64,000 nt of DNA, from positions 1 to 64,000 of the forward strand of contig NJFT01000181.1 in assembly GCA_002221725.1 (NCBI GenBank), given 5' to 3'. The notes under the pieces were generated by a model. It saw only the letters and a list, made by a program, of their open reading frames with translations, made no database searches and was not told the DNA's origin. Position numbers and translations under genes: made by a program. The DNA is from Scedosporium boydii. Its lineage: Eukaryota; Ascomycota; Sordariomycetes; Microascales; Microascaceae. Positions within the stretch are counted from its first letter, which is position 1. Every line of letters starts with the position of its first letter. This document shows, in pieces, positions 9,901 through 22,475 of this stretch.

Positions 9901-12900
9901 CGCGGAGAAGGAAAGGAAAAAGGGTGCGGGACCATGAATCTCGTTCATAGCCGACATCGATGTCAATCGTTGACTCGTTCTACCTGCTTGTACCAGTAAA
10001 ATCTTGGACCTGATGCGAAGGGCATTGGACCCTAGGGTCTATGTCAATTGATGCTTCAAGCTTCATCTTGGACTGAACATGGACATGGAATTGAAGTTCG
10101 AAGGTCGAGCACTCAACTCAGGTTCAATCTTCGTATTTCCGCCCCTATTACTGAGTCCACCCCACGCCTCGGTGCCATTTTGATAAGAGCACCAATGATT
10201 AGATGTACACTTACAGACCGGCTGAAGCAGTTCATCAGGCTCAGGGTCCTCGCAGGATCTTTGAGGCGTTCGATCTGATCTTCTTTGAAACAGACTGTCC
10301 CCATTAGAGAAACAGTAGATCCATAGACTGCAGTCGTAATGGCCCGGCCGATCTTGTAATTGATCGATTATTGCTTCATCCGAGATTAGCGAGTCTCCTG
10401 GAGCTAAAATAGCTCTCTAATAAGCCCTACTATATCTAGCCGCCTCCACAAAATTACCCAGCACCAAAGTACACGGCTTATCTACACTGCACTCCTTCAA
10501 TCTATCGACCAGAGTGAGAAATAATCGATCGTGTTTGGCAGGTCCCAAAACTCTATAGAGAGCAAATGCCTGGCATCTGTCACTCTACAGTCGCGCATGT
10601 AGTTTACCAACATTGAACCAACCACCAATCGTGGAGATTTGGCGATTACTTCGCAATGTTTGAGGTGTCTTTCGTCAGCTGGCAATGTACTTACTCACTT
10701 CAAGACTCGTGCAGAGAACAAGTCTGGAGTAAGTGCCTGGTACCCTGCGAGTTACCTCGGTCGATCGCTCGATGTCTGTCCCACGATTTAGCCACTTGAC
10801 AACGGAGCTGGCATGTCCTAATCTGCACGCTTCTTTGTCTGTCCGACTAATGTACTCTAGACTATACCTTTTTAGCTGAAATGACCCTGGCTCGGAACAG
10901 AATCAAGTCAAGCTGGTCCCATTTACCTGTGTATTTCGATGTGCATTGAGGAGGCCTGGGCAAGAAAGCGCCGACCGGGATCGTCATCAGCTGGAATAAC
11001 CCCGGTTCCATTACGCTGCCAAGACCGGAGAGATCCATCATCAATCTCAGTCCATGGAGCGAGTACTTCGTACATGCTTCGTCGTCCAGTGTACCCCCAT
11101 GCCGACTCGAGGACTGGTAACATGGACGATGCTGGGTCTTCCTGTGATTAAATATCATGACAGGCAGTTTATGTAGGAGTGGTCGAGGCCTTGATGCAAG
11201 TGGTCAATCCGAGCAAGAAAAGTGTCTGGATACGAGCCGCACGCATTGTCTTACGACAATGGTGGTGTAGTATTTTGGAAACCCGACCAGGAAAAAAGGC
11301 TCGCTTCCATGACAGATAGCATCTTGACTTGCATCAAGAACATGGGGAGGGGATTTGGGAATACGACATCGTACTTGGCGCTTTCTTGTTGTACTTCGTA
11401 CATATACTCATATACTCCGTTGGTCGGTTACCCATCAATCTCATTATCTCTTCAAATTGTTATTGTGTTGATCGATATGGGCCTTGCCGTTCTGCCTCCC
11501 TATTATGTACATACAATTGTGCGAAGTAGCCACATAATAGCCGATGCCCCACTTGGAAAAGCACTAATGGCTTGAGGTACGAAGAGTAGCAAGACTGGCT
11601 CCATCTTCAGGTCGCCCGAAGCCCGGCTGGTCGTTCCTGGTGCAGGCGCGGGCGGGCCATTTAAATCACTAGCCGGGAGCGGGACAACGGACTGGGTTCA
11701 GCAATCAATGTATCTTCGTAGTACACCAGCACTCCTCCGTATTTACAGGGGTCCTCCTCGTGTTCCACTAGTGTTGGTTCGTGTGAGCAAAGTACGTACA
11801 CTGCTTCGCACCTGCCGCATGGTACATTCACAGTCCCGTGGCAAACCTTGCCTCTCCCATGCGAACTTCAGAGGAAGGAGAAGGTCGTGAGATCAGTGCA
11901 TTACTATAGCACCTGTAAATGCATGCGCAGTAGTGCCTACTAACCACCAAGTAATTTAGGTATTGATGGCAGGACGAAACAATTTGATGTACCAAGTGGT
12001 GTAGATACTGATAATACGTGCTTCCCTGGAATGGTATCAATGTATCGCCAAAATCCAGGTTCTGTCCCCAGCGCTAATTTATTAAATTTTCTTCCCGACT
12101 TGGCTTGATGAAGTACTACGTACCTCGTAATTTCATGGTTCCTTCTCAAGCCCGTGCGTTCTGCTTGCCCTTTTCTTTTTCTCGGGTTGTTTCCTTCCAC
12201 CTCTCGACTGCGTCTGCACTCTCATATTTGCGTGTCTTGTCTTTCCATGCCTTTGAATACCCCTTGAACCTTGTTATTTCCCCGTTGCCCTCTTGTTTGC
12301 AGCCGGATAGGCATCTCTTTCTTTGAAAGTGGACGTAGGGGATTTTCGCCTTTTCGCTGTTTCGCTTTTCTCTTTTTCTGTTTCCCTTCAATTGTTCTGT
12401 TGATGGAGATGATCTCGGTCCTGGCGGATGGTACCTTGCCACTGTTTTGCTGCTGATCCTCTCCGTCATACGTCACCGACTGGTCTCGGCCTGTCAGTCA
12501 ACCCCCGAACCCCGGATCAGGCATTTCACGCTTGCTGCTGCCGGGCCAATTTTCCCCCCTGCTATGTCACGAAAGGAACTCCAACTCTCGCATCACCCTA
12601 TCTTTCCTCCATTCTCTCATTCAACTCCCCAACCTTGAAACGAGCAAACAGGAAATACAACACCTTCGAGATTCAGTTTTTCCTCCCGACCGGCTCTAGG
12701 CAACAGACCCATCTGCTTTCCGGACGCCGTCCTATCTCGACTGACCTTTGCCTCCTTCATTGGTAGCACAGAGGGATCACACGTTAACATACACAGATAC
12801 ACAAACGATTTCGCAATCAATATTTTTTTTTCTCAGCTTGTTGTTGGCGTTTGCCGGATAGACCTTGCCGAGCTCTGCAGTCGTCGTTTCTAGACCTTTG

Positions 12901-13383
12901 TCTACTCTTCCTCGATCCCGCCCCCACCGCGAAACAGACCAAGCCTGTCCTTTTTGTCGAATCACATAATATCGACCCGAGATTGATCTTCAGCCAAATT
13001 TCGACGATTATTAGTCATTCTTGCGAATTCGTTCTCTCTTGTTCGGAAGTCCGGTTCCTGCCTTCTTGAAGTAGCGATATCAATTGCCGTCTTGGAACAA
13101 GGAAACTCGAGGGGGAATCTAGGTCATGGCCGCCTACTCGATCTAGGAAAAGGCATCTGGAGAATATAGTTGTCTGGATTGATGAACCCAACCGACTTGC
13201 TTTGCCCCTCGAGGTGTGCCATATAGTTGATTGGGATTTTCTTCGGGTTGAGAAGCACGCCTATCTTCTCGGTCTAACTATACCCTTGAGGCCTCTCTCT
13301 CGTGGTGAATCGCGGTTGCGGAGAGCGTGCAGCTCTAGACAGTCGTTACGAACCCTACGACGTGCAGCATTCTCTTATCTGCG
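6987..13383. other. 6.4-kb gene-poor region
   Basis: No reading frame here resembles a known family, and the longest frames overlap each other on opposite strands (for example 7806-8210 on - and 8027-8368 on +). It contains two exact TACTTCGTA motifs (11064-11072, 11392-11400). A small stem-loop and a 12-bp palindrome lie at 8620-8660, and TGAGTCA lies at 8666-8672. The last ~900 bases (about 12450-13380) are pyrimidine-rich and probably hold the promoter and 5' leader of the WSC gene. The rest may be decayed sequence, regulatory DNA or non-coding transcripts; the sequence does not decide. Confidence 0.5.
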
Positions 13384-14856
13384 ATGGCCATACTTCAGCG
13401 CATTACCGGTTTTGCCGGAAAGTTCTTTCTCTTATTACAATTATGGGCCCTTGTCTGCCTGTCCGATACGCCCGCGGATTTCTGTTCGAGCATCAATACC
13501 GCGTCTACCAATGCTAGTAAGTTGGCAACTGCTCGCAAGTTATCTTGCCCGTATAATTTCCGGTCATTCTAACGTAGCCGCTAGACCTAAGCCTCTTCCA
13601 AAGTCATGGCCTTTGTGGCGACTTCTGCCGAGGCGATTATGCCTACGCGGTATTAAACTACCAGTCATGCTGGTGCTCCGATTATACTCCCAGTGATTCC
13701 ACACTCGTCGGCAACGATAAATGCGATACTGGCTGTCCCGGCTACTCGGAGTTGTGTGGTGGTAAAGGTGTCTACGGTTACCTTGAACTTGGGAAGAATC
13801 CCAAAGGAACCAAGGGCAGTAGTAGTGTGAGTACAAGTTTTTCGTTCTTCGTGCCGTAGAGATGTCTACCCAGCCTTGATCACGTCGCTTTCCACCTCTT
13901 CGATTTAGTCCTTAGGTTCTGCTACCTGTTCACTAGCACAAGATCGCCTGCGTCAGGATGGGAAGGGCGACCGTTCTTGCCCTGTTCTTTCTCTGCCCCT
14001 TTCCCCTTTGTTCCAGCATATCCTGTTTTATTTGCTTCTATTCTGGGTTAATCCATAGCTGAGACGGCCCAGAATACAGATTCTCGTAGCACTCCAACTG
14101 CGAGTTCCGACCAATCTTCGGTTGGAACGAGCGGAACTTTGTCTTCTGTATGGATTTTTTTACTTCCATTTCTTCTCTTATATCCCTATCCCCAAGGGAC
14201 TATACCTTTTTCTCTTACCCCTGTTGGCTAGTCTTTGGCAAAGTGAGAAAAAGAAGAAGAGCGATCTGCGTCTGGCTGATTTGGCCGGGAATTATGTGGG
14301 TGATGAGCTAAAACTGACGGCCTCTTTCTTTTTTTAGGACGGATCATCTGTTTCGACAGTGAGTACGCCCGATGGCATTCGCACCGTTACCGTGACGCCC
14401 ACCGCTGGTGACGGGTCACAGGGCGCTGGCAATGAACCAGCAAAAAGGAAGGGCCCGAGCTCGGGGAAGATTGCTGGGATAGTTATTGGTGTCGTGTTAG
14501 GCATCGCAGCACTTGTGGCCATCGGATGGTTCATCATCAGAAGACGTCGTGCCAACGATCAGGGAGGCGGCGCATTCGAAAATCGAAGCTCCCACTCCTC
14601 AGCCTTCGCTGGCTGGGGCTCCGATGCGAGAGAGAAGGATGCACCGTCGGCTTCGAGCGGAGTTATGGCAGGTGGTGCGGCGGGCGATCGAAATAGCCGA
14701 CTGATGCCAGTGGATCCTAGAATGGACCCTTTCACCTCTGCGCGAACCAAGAGCCGAGAAAGCGTTAATACTCTACACGACGATCAAGACTACTCTCGGC
14801 GGGTACATCAACCACGAGTCCTCCGGGCCATGAACCCGGATCCTGTCGAGGAATGA
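13384..14856 (+). CDS. WSC-domain cell-wall stress sensor, single-pass membrane protein
   Basis: Four exons: 13384-13516, 13585-13826, 14073-14147 and 14338-14856, giving 322 residues. Introns have donors GTAAGT, GTGAGT, GTATGG and acceptors preceded by CTAAC, GCTGAG and ACTGAC branch points. The phases agree throughout. An N-terminal hydrophobic signal peptide (residues ~12-27) is followed by one cysteine-rich WSC domain (~34-121) with motifs HGLCGDFC, SCWCSDYTP, CDTGCPG and ELCGGKGVYGY. A short Ser/Thr-rich stalk (~122-190), a transmembrane helix (~195-217, IAGIVIGVVLGIAALVAIGW), a basic RRRR stop-transfer and a ~100-residue cytoplasmic tail complete it. Wsc-type sensors report wall stress to Rho1/PKC. 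The stalk is short for a nanospring-type sensor, so a related WSC/mid2-like role is possible. The third acceptor (CCCAG, 14072) was chosen because it keeps phase. Confidence 0.85.
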
Positions 14857-17800
14857 GCGCAGAAATCTGGATTTGACTGCGTTACTCGTTTCCGGTTCGC
14901 CTTCGGTTTGGATGGAGCGTACTTATGTCCTCATCATTCCGCTTAATATTTTTATTCAGGACGCCGTTTTTGTTTTACAGCGGCTATCTCTCATGACTTG
15001 CATGACTTGCGTTGGGAATTAAGGGATGGTTCTTTGGCATTTTTCTTTTTCCTATGTTTCCCCGATTTCCTTTTTTATTGAGATACCACGCTGGCGTCTA
15101 GCCTCCTCATCTTTCACCTGCACCGCCTTTAACACTGCACCTCTTCTCCTTCGACCCCCTCCCCCCCCTTCATCAACATGATCTCTTGCTCACGGTTTAA
15201 TCATCACTTGGAAACCAGGGGTTCCCACCTAGTAATGTAGCCGGTGGACAGCAGATGCTAGAGAGGTGGCTTGCGACGGCCTAGCTTATTCAGTGTATTT
15301 ATACTTAGACTTATTCGTTTCCTTACTATTTCAGGAGGAGGCCAAGCGAAAGGAGGAAAAAAAATTAAGGAAGAAGGGGAAGATCTCTACTGGGAAATGG
15401 GACATTGGAGTACACGAGCAATGATACCACCAGCATTCGAGACGGAGTGACCGAGAGAGAATACGAGGTGCCTGATATGCATGGCGGATGCGCGTTTAGA
15501 GCGGGTCATGTTATGACCCTCTCAAGAAAGAAGAAACATTTGAAAGAATGAACTGGTGCCTGTCATGTACATAGAATAGAAAGCCGGCATCACGGAAGAA
15601 AGACGTGCACACCACGCTTTGCATTCACTACCAAGGACGATGGTGCGTTGGGATATTCAACGTCGGTCTCTTCGAGCAAGGAAGAATGATACGGAATGCT
15701 TCCGCATCCACGATTGCAGGGTAAGTCGCTTTTGGGACCCTGGGAATGGCACTTTTCTCGGATGTCGAACCGGCCGAGTGGCTCCCATTGCTCGCAACGC
15801 GCGAAGACGAATGAAGGCGAATGTTGTCTCGACAAGTCAGGTCCCAGGGAACATCCCTCCGTACGTGCGCCTTTCCACGGGATACTCCACAAGTCTAGAA
15901 CAATCATCTTATACATATAATTTACGTTAACATATATATCAATATATATTTATAGATACGATGGTATTTCGCACAGCTCGACGTCACGATGCGAGTTGTC
16001 TAGTTCGCCCCCCCCCCCTCAAGGGGCGTGATCGAACTCAGTGTTGTTTACTTCAGAGGTTCGATGGGATGATCGACGGTTGATGGGCGGGTTTACCCTG
16101 GACAAGGTTCATTGATGTTAATCCTCTACAGGGATCTTAAACGTTAGCGTAGGAGATCAGATTCTACCACCTGACACATCTCGTGACAAGTACTAAATAA
16201 GTATTTCCAAATATAAATTGTTATAAGATATACCTTTTCAACACTTGATCTATGATATGTTAGGTGGTGGCAATGAGCTCTCGCACTAACATTTAGGATC
16301 CCTGGAGAGGTTTACGTCGGCCAGGGATGCTTGTGGATTCTGAAACGGCTACAATTGTAAGGGGAAAGTGGGGATGTGGGGGCTCGTCCAATTGGAGATT
16401 ATCGAAGGGTTATTTTCATGGCTTGGGTTTTTTTGTGGCGCCGCTCTCTTGCACTTAAGCGGTAGTACTTTGTAGGTTGGTTGGAGCATGAAGCTCTCTG
16501 GTGTGCTGCATGATTGCATCCTCTTTACTTATTCCATGCATGGCGAATAGTCCACATGTGGTTGGTCTTGTCCGACCTGAGATATCGGAGGATGGTACGT
16601 CGTTGAGGAAGCAAGGCCACTTGCCGACGGCCGCGATGACGATTGGGCAGGCCGATGAGGATGTGCGAGGAAGAACAGTCGTCAGCTCGAGGATTAGCGG
16701 GGTGTCCAAGGTGAGAGGCGAGAGGTGAGAGCGAGAGCGGTATGACATCCCTGCGAGGTAAGTGATGCGTTGGCGATGTCGAATGAGCTGGCACAGCTGA
16801 CGACAGCTCGAGTGGAGGAGAATGGCTCCAGGTCCAATCCAGGACGTGGAGCGCTGCCCATTAATATCGTTAATATGCTCTCTCATATAGGGTCTTCTCG
16901 CGGCCTTCTTGTTTAAGCTTGAACAACTTGCAACTTGGTCTGACGTGGCCCCAGAGATATTCGTATATCACAGCAGTGGGGAGTGTGGTGGGACCGGGAG
17001 GAATGTTTCCCGGTGAGTTCCTTCCAGGGCCTTTTTTTCTTCTTTCTTTTTTAAGCCCTTTTTGAACCGCCGAATCGGGCACGGGTTGGCCGTCTTTGGA
17101 GTCCGGACCGTTTGGGGATCAAATGCGATATTGACGAAAATTCGACGGAAGAGGATCGTCGTGGACAAAGAACGCACAGGCAGTTCTTTGGGGTCCTAAA
17201 CTAAAGTGCTTGCAGCGATGTCTCTCGCTTCTCGTTTCATTCCGATTCCTGCATATCATTCTGTATCATTAGTACCTTGTTTGTATGAATCTGATTCTGC
17301 AGTGCATTGATGTTCTTGATTCGATTGTGTTCACTTATTGTCGGAGCTCGAGACATGATCTGGGAAAAGACCGAGTGGTGCAACGGCAACGGATATCGAT
17401 ATCCGCCTCATCCCCATCTTCTATTCAACACGAGGAAGCATGGACTGAAAGCACTGGTGATAAAACACCTCGTGAGAACGAAATTCCTTCGAAGGAACAG
17501 CCCAGAACGGGTCATTCTAGCGAGCCGCCTAGCAGAGTGTTTTAATTTTAGAACGAATGCGTTGCACTGCGCCGCGGCTGGCATGGGCTGGGAAGCACTG
17601 CCACCCAACGAGGTTGGTTTTGGCCTTGCCCGATGGGGAAAATCGAACATAAAGAGAAAACAGAGCGTTGGAACGGAGGCCGGCACATGGAGCCTTCGCT
17701 TGGCGAAAGGCATATACGAGGCTGGACAACAAAACACAACACCGCTAGACATGCGTTCGTGAGGGCCACAATCACGTCCTTTGTTGGGCCGAGATTGAGA

Positions 17801-19373
17801 AGAGTCTTTGTTGCCACGACTTCGAAGTTGCACTCTAGTGGACCGGCTCCGTCGATGGGGCCTCATCTCTCATCGTACTACCTCCTACCTACGTACCACG
17901 CTCATCCGCAGCTGAGGAGGAAGGTGAAGTAAAAGTGGTTACTCCTGCCGCTTGTATGCGACATCTTATTATAGGAGGCTGTAAATTATTGAGATGTACG
18001 AAGTATTGAGATCACTAAAAAAGTAAAGCACTGCTGTGAGGTTTCTGCATATCGAACAGGGAAAAAGTAAGACGGCAGAGACAGAGATATGCTCAGGCCA
18101 ACAAAGGGGACCCGGACCCGTTGGAAGCACGAAAGAAGGAGGCGGAGCGGCCTATAATAGAGAGTATAATAAGGCTGGAAAACCGAAAGTTCGGATGAGG
18201 AAGAGCGCATGTGCAGCTCAATCTAGGTCTGCCGGTTCCCGGATGAGGATATATTAAAACCAAGCGCACCCACAGCGGCGATCAACCGCCTCATCCCCTT
18301 CTGGACTTTCATCTCACCTTCGCTGGTCCTTTTTCTTTGCCTGCCGTTCTTGCCTGTCGTCCTTTTTCTTACTTTTTTCTTATTTCGGTCCGAAAGAGCC
18401 GCTTCTGATTCCAGGTGATACAAACACAATCGGACACAGCTGGTCAATTGTCGCAATTACAATCAAATTGCTATTATTGCTCCTCGCTTTTGCAACAGCA
18501 ATCGAAGCCACACGGACGGGGATTTCAATCGAAGCATCTATCGGGGATATCGCAATATCCGAGCCTAACGATTGGGGCAGGGGCGAAGCACAGCATCGCC
18601 GTGAAATTTGAGGACAAGGAAGGAGCAGGGATTCCCGGATCTGCCTGGTGCCTTCCTGGGTCTGTGTAGCAGCGTCGCGCCGCATGAGATCGGGAGGGGG
18701 AAGGAGCGGTCATTGCCATTTTCCATGAATTCTTGATTTCATCGAGTTTGATTACTCCCCTGGACTGCACATATTTTTTTCTCTTCATTTTCTCCATCCC
18801 TCACTTACTTCGTACTTACCCCTCCATTCGTTCCCTCTGTTTTTAAGTGCTTTTTAATTGTTGTCGTCTCGTTCGTCTCCCTGGTGTCTTGTTCATCGGA
18901 GATTTAAGCCCCCCGTATCAGTGTTGGGGCAGTCGCCGAAGAATCACGACTCGTCGATCCTGTTTCGAGCCGCCGCTCAAGTCGCCCTTTGCCTGGAACA
19001 ATTCACCTCCGAGCCTAACTTAACACTAGATCGAGCTGTGACGGAAGGGATAATAAGCGAAGGCGGCATCTTCCCAAGGGGACTTCTTTTCTTTCTTTTC
19101 AATAATCTTCGAACTTGACATCAACACCTTTCCCAGCGTCGCGCCGTCTTATATACTAGTGCAGTTGGTTTCTGGGCGAAAGCGAAAGCGAAAGCGACCA
19201 ACGCCGACACACCCTCGAAACACGATCGCCGCCGGTTCCCAGCTGTGAAATTCAACCCCCCTCCACCGCTTTGGATATCGTATCGCGAGCGCAAGCGCAA
19301 CCGGCGCACGCCGCATGGTAATACCTATATATACCTTGTGAGAGGAGGACGGTCTGGTGTATAGTTCGCCAAA
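14857..19373. other. 4.5-kb intergenic region
   Basis: No supportable gene. It includes an AT-rich patch (about 15900-16260), a C-run at 16008-16018, and two TACGAAGTA/TACTTCGTA motifs (17997-18005, 18806-18814). A GAAAGC tandem lies around 19175-19195. The last several hundred bases are probably the promoter and leader of the DUF300 gene. Confidence 0.5.
19326..19333 (+). promoter_or_regulatory. Possible TATA element upstream of DUF300 gene
   Basis: TATATATA lies 41 bases before the start codon at 19374. It is very close to the ATG, so the leader would be short. This is a sequence match only. Confidence 0.3.
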
Positions 19374-21211
19374 ATGATCTCAATCTCGACAACGTGTAAT
19401 TCGACTCTGGAAAAGCTCAGAAGTGAGTTCTTCACCTTCCGGCCTGCTGAGCATGCCCGGGAACGGGAAATCTGGACATCGCAATGCTGACTCGGCCCAT
19501 TCTAGTCGAGCCCGGTACGGAGGATTTAATTGTTGGGCCGTTGACGTTCCATGACCTCGCTCTTATCATCAGTGGAGGATGTGCCATCATTGCCATTTTT
19601 CTCAGCCTATATCTGGCGTTTATGCACGCCATCAATTACACAAAACCTAATGAGCAAAGACAGTATGCATCTCATCCGGTTCGCTCTGCCCTCATGCAAT
19701 CGCTGGCTGACTTCTAACCCCCAGGATAATCCGAATCTTGTTCATGGTCCCGGTTTACTCGGTATCATGCTTCCTTCAGGTCTACTACTACTATCATGCC
19801 GTATACTTCCAAGTCATATCCGACTGTTACGAAGCCTTCGCCATCGCGTCCTTCTTCGCCCTCATGTGTAGTTACATCGCCCCGGATCTTCACGAACAAA
19901 AAGAATACTTCCGCGACATGTATCCGATCAAGAGGTGGGTGTGGCCCGTCAACTGGTTTGCTGCGTGTTGCGGTGGCCAGCGCGGTCCGTGGAGGACGCC
20001 GAAGAGCGGCCTGACGTGGTTCAACATCAACTGGATTGGAATTTACCACTACTGCGTGATACGCGTTGCCATGACTATCACTGCCGTGGTGACTCAGTAC
20101 TTCGATCGCTATTGTGAAAGCTCTAACAGTCCGGCTTTTGCGCATATTTGGGTAAGTTGAAAGCGTCCGTTACCCTTCTTTTCTGGGGTCGGGTAGTTGG
20201 TGAGCACAACGCTGATACTTCGCGACCCTCTAGGTCCTCGCCATCAATTGCGTTGCCGTCTTCATTGCAATGTACTGCGTTATCCAATTCTATGTTCAGA
20301 TGAAGGAACCCCTCAAGGACCACCGGCCCTTCCTCAAAGTTCTAGCCATCAAGCTCGTGGTCTTCTTTGCCTTTTGGCAAGTGACTTGTATTTCTATCGC
20401 GACGAGTGAGAGGTTCAAGATTTTCGAGCCCAATTCCATCATCGCCTACCCCGATATCAAGGTCTCGATCCCCGCGATGCTCCTGTGTGTTGAGATGGTT
20501 ATCTTCGCCATCCTTCATTTCTGGGCTTTCCCCTACGCGCCCTATGCCCCAGGCGCGAAGACGACTTACTATCCCCATCCCGATACGCGCAAATCCGGGC
20601 TCCTACCTGCTAGGGAGAATGCGCACTCGCCGCCTTCGGGAGGACCTCTTGGCATCTGGGCCTTTTGTCATGCGGCCAATCTTTGGGACTACGTCACGGC
20701 TTTCGGTCGCGGCATGCGCTGGCTCTTCTGCGGTGTGAGGCACAGGAAGAATGACCCGAGCTATAATACTAGAACTATGAGTTCGCTCAACTTGGATAAC
20801 CTCTCTGTCCCCAAGAGCCGCCTTCGGCCCGCCCGCAGCACCGAACATCTACCCATCGCCGACCAGTTCCGCCGCAGCAAACTTGGTCTTCCCCCTATGG
20901 ACGGAGAGCCCACGTCCGTGAACGAAGACGAGCACGCGGGTCTCATCTCGCACGCCCAGCCTAATCCGATGAGCGCGCGCCATCCCACCCGCAACATGGC
21001 CTCTCCCATGGCCCCGCCGTCCCCGTATCGAGACGGAGGCTACTCGCCTTCTCCATACCACGACATGAACCCATCTCCACTCCCTTCTCCCTCTCCATAC
21101 TATAGCCCCAACGCTAGGCCACCTGTGGAAAGACAACAAGGCAACGTTTGGGAACCTATCGAACCTAGAAGTCAACCACAGCCGCCGCGAGGCTACGGCT
21201 CAGCGTTCTAA
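19374..21211 (+). CDS. DUF300/TMEM184 (organic solute transporter alpha-like) membrane protein
   Basis: Four exons: 19374-19422, 19506-19662, 19725-20151 and 20234-21211, giving 536 residues with consistent phases. Donors are GTGAGT, GTATGC and GTAAGT; branch points are GCTGAC, TCTAAC and GCTGAT. Seven hydrophobic segments can be read: DLALIISGGCAIIAIFLSL, ILFMVPVYSVSCFLQVYYY, CYEAFAIASFFALMCSYI, HYCVIRVAMTITAVV, LAINCVAVFIAMYCVIQF, LAIKLVVFFAFWQV and MLLCVEMVIFAILHFWAF. The order and the MVPVYS, DCYEAFAIASF and FAFWQ motifs are typical of the Ostalpha/TMEM184 family. Yeast and plant relatives localise to endomembranes or the plasma membrane, and a transport role is inferred from the animal Ostalpha. 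The ~180-residue C-terminal tail is Pro/Ser-rich with repeated SPSPY-type motifs, typical of a cytoplasmic disordered tail. It converges on tho2. Confidence 0.9.
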
Positions 21212-22475
21212 TTCATCCTTATCATAAAAACGTCTTTCTTTCCTTTCTGTGCGGGGCGGTTTCCAGTCCGTCGTGGCTTGGTTGGTTGTGGCCCCTGGAA
21301 GGGCAAGATGTACATGTTATTCTGTGGAGTTGTTGGCCACCCATTTTTTTTTTTGTCCCTTTTGCGTATCTGATCAGCAGCATGTCATGGCGTTACGAGT
21401 GTATGTACGTATATTTCTTAAGATACCAACCGGCACCCCCGATATCACGATGGGTTGCATCAATGTTAAAGATAAGATATTCACACCTAAGTATAATTGG
21501 CCGTCTTAAGACGTTGAAGCATGTCACGATAACTTCAACTCGCTAAAATGGCTAAGGCGAGACGGGAAAAAAAAGTCATTCCATTAGATGAACGCAAGTC
21601 ATCTCATTTTCGCTACGCGCAAAGAAAGCAAAACGCCATGCCATATGAAGAACAGATGAGCCATGTAATGTACAGAGATGCCAGACCATCTTCTCTGTGT
21701 GATTTTGTCCTTTTTCCTTCAGAGCCAAACTCCCCCTCTATGCCTAGAAACCCCTAGGAATCGTGAATACGAAGAACCGAAAAACAAGACTTTTTTTTAT
21801 GGGTTTTGCGTGAAGCGTGATGAACTGCGTTGGTACGGCCGGTTTCAAAAAAAGGTTTAACGATACAATGTGAACGCCGAAACGGCCTCGACCGGGTATT
21901 ATGTTGTGTGTCCTCGCGAATGGTCGGGTTGCAAGTGTAATGATATTTTGAAGCAAAGAAGTTCTTTTTTTTTTTTTTTTCTTGGTTTGTCTCTTTTTTG
22001 TTCGCTTTCCATGACGACTCATGTTCTCTTCCTCCTCGGCAATTGTTGTACACGCCTTGTCGACACGAGTCACTGAAAGACTGGGAGAGGTGCTCGAAGC
22101 TGCTCGCTTGCCCACCTCTCTCCGTGGAACTGATCGATATCCGATCGCCAAGTTTCGAAAGTCGTAAAAACGAGTCGATGCAAATAAGAGGCGGGTCTCA
22201 AGTTGTAGAAAAAGAAAGGATTGTTCTGATAAGGATAGTAAAACAAGAACCGCGGGAAATACGGCTCCCAAAGAAAACTATTGCACTTCCACCTCCCTCC
22301 CTTTCATTCTGTTGCAAGGCAATCCCTTCCGTTTCATTCGAACTTCGTGTGCGACTCTTCTCTCCCTTTTTGTTCTTTTCCGTCTTTCCTCCTGCCTTTT
22401 CATGTTCACTCAAATGAAGTAGAAACCGTAGTTCTGTCGAAATGCTCTTCCCCCCGACGGTGGACGCGGCAGCTT
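21212..22475. other. Convergent spacer between DUF300 gene and tho2
   Basis: Contains the 3' flanks of two converging genes, homopolymer T tracts (about 21965-21980 and 21790-21797) and only short unconvincing frames. No gene is seen. Confidence 0.55.
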
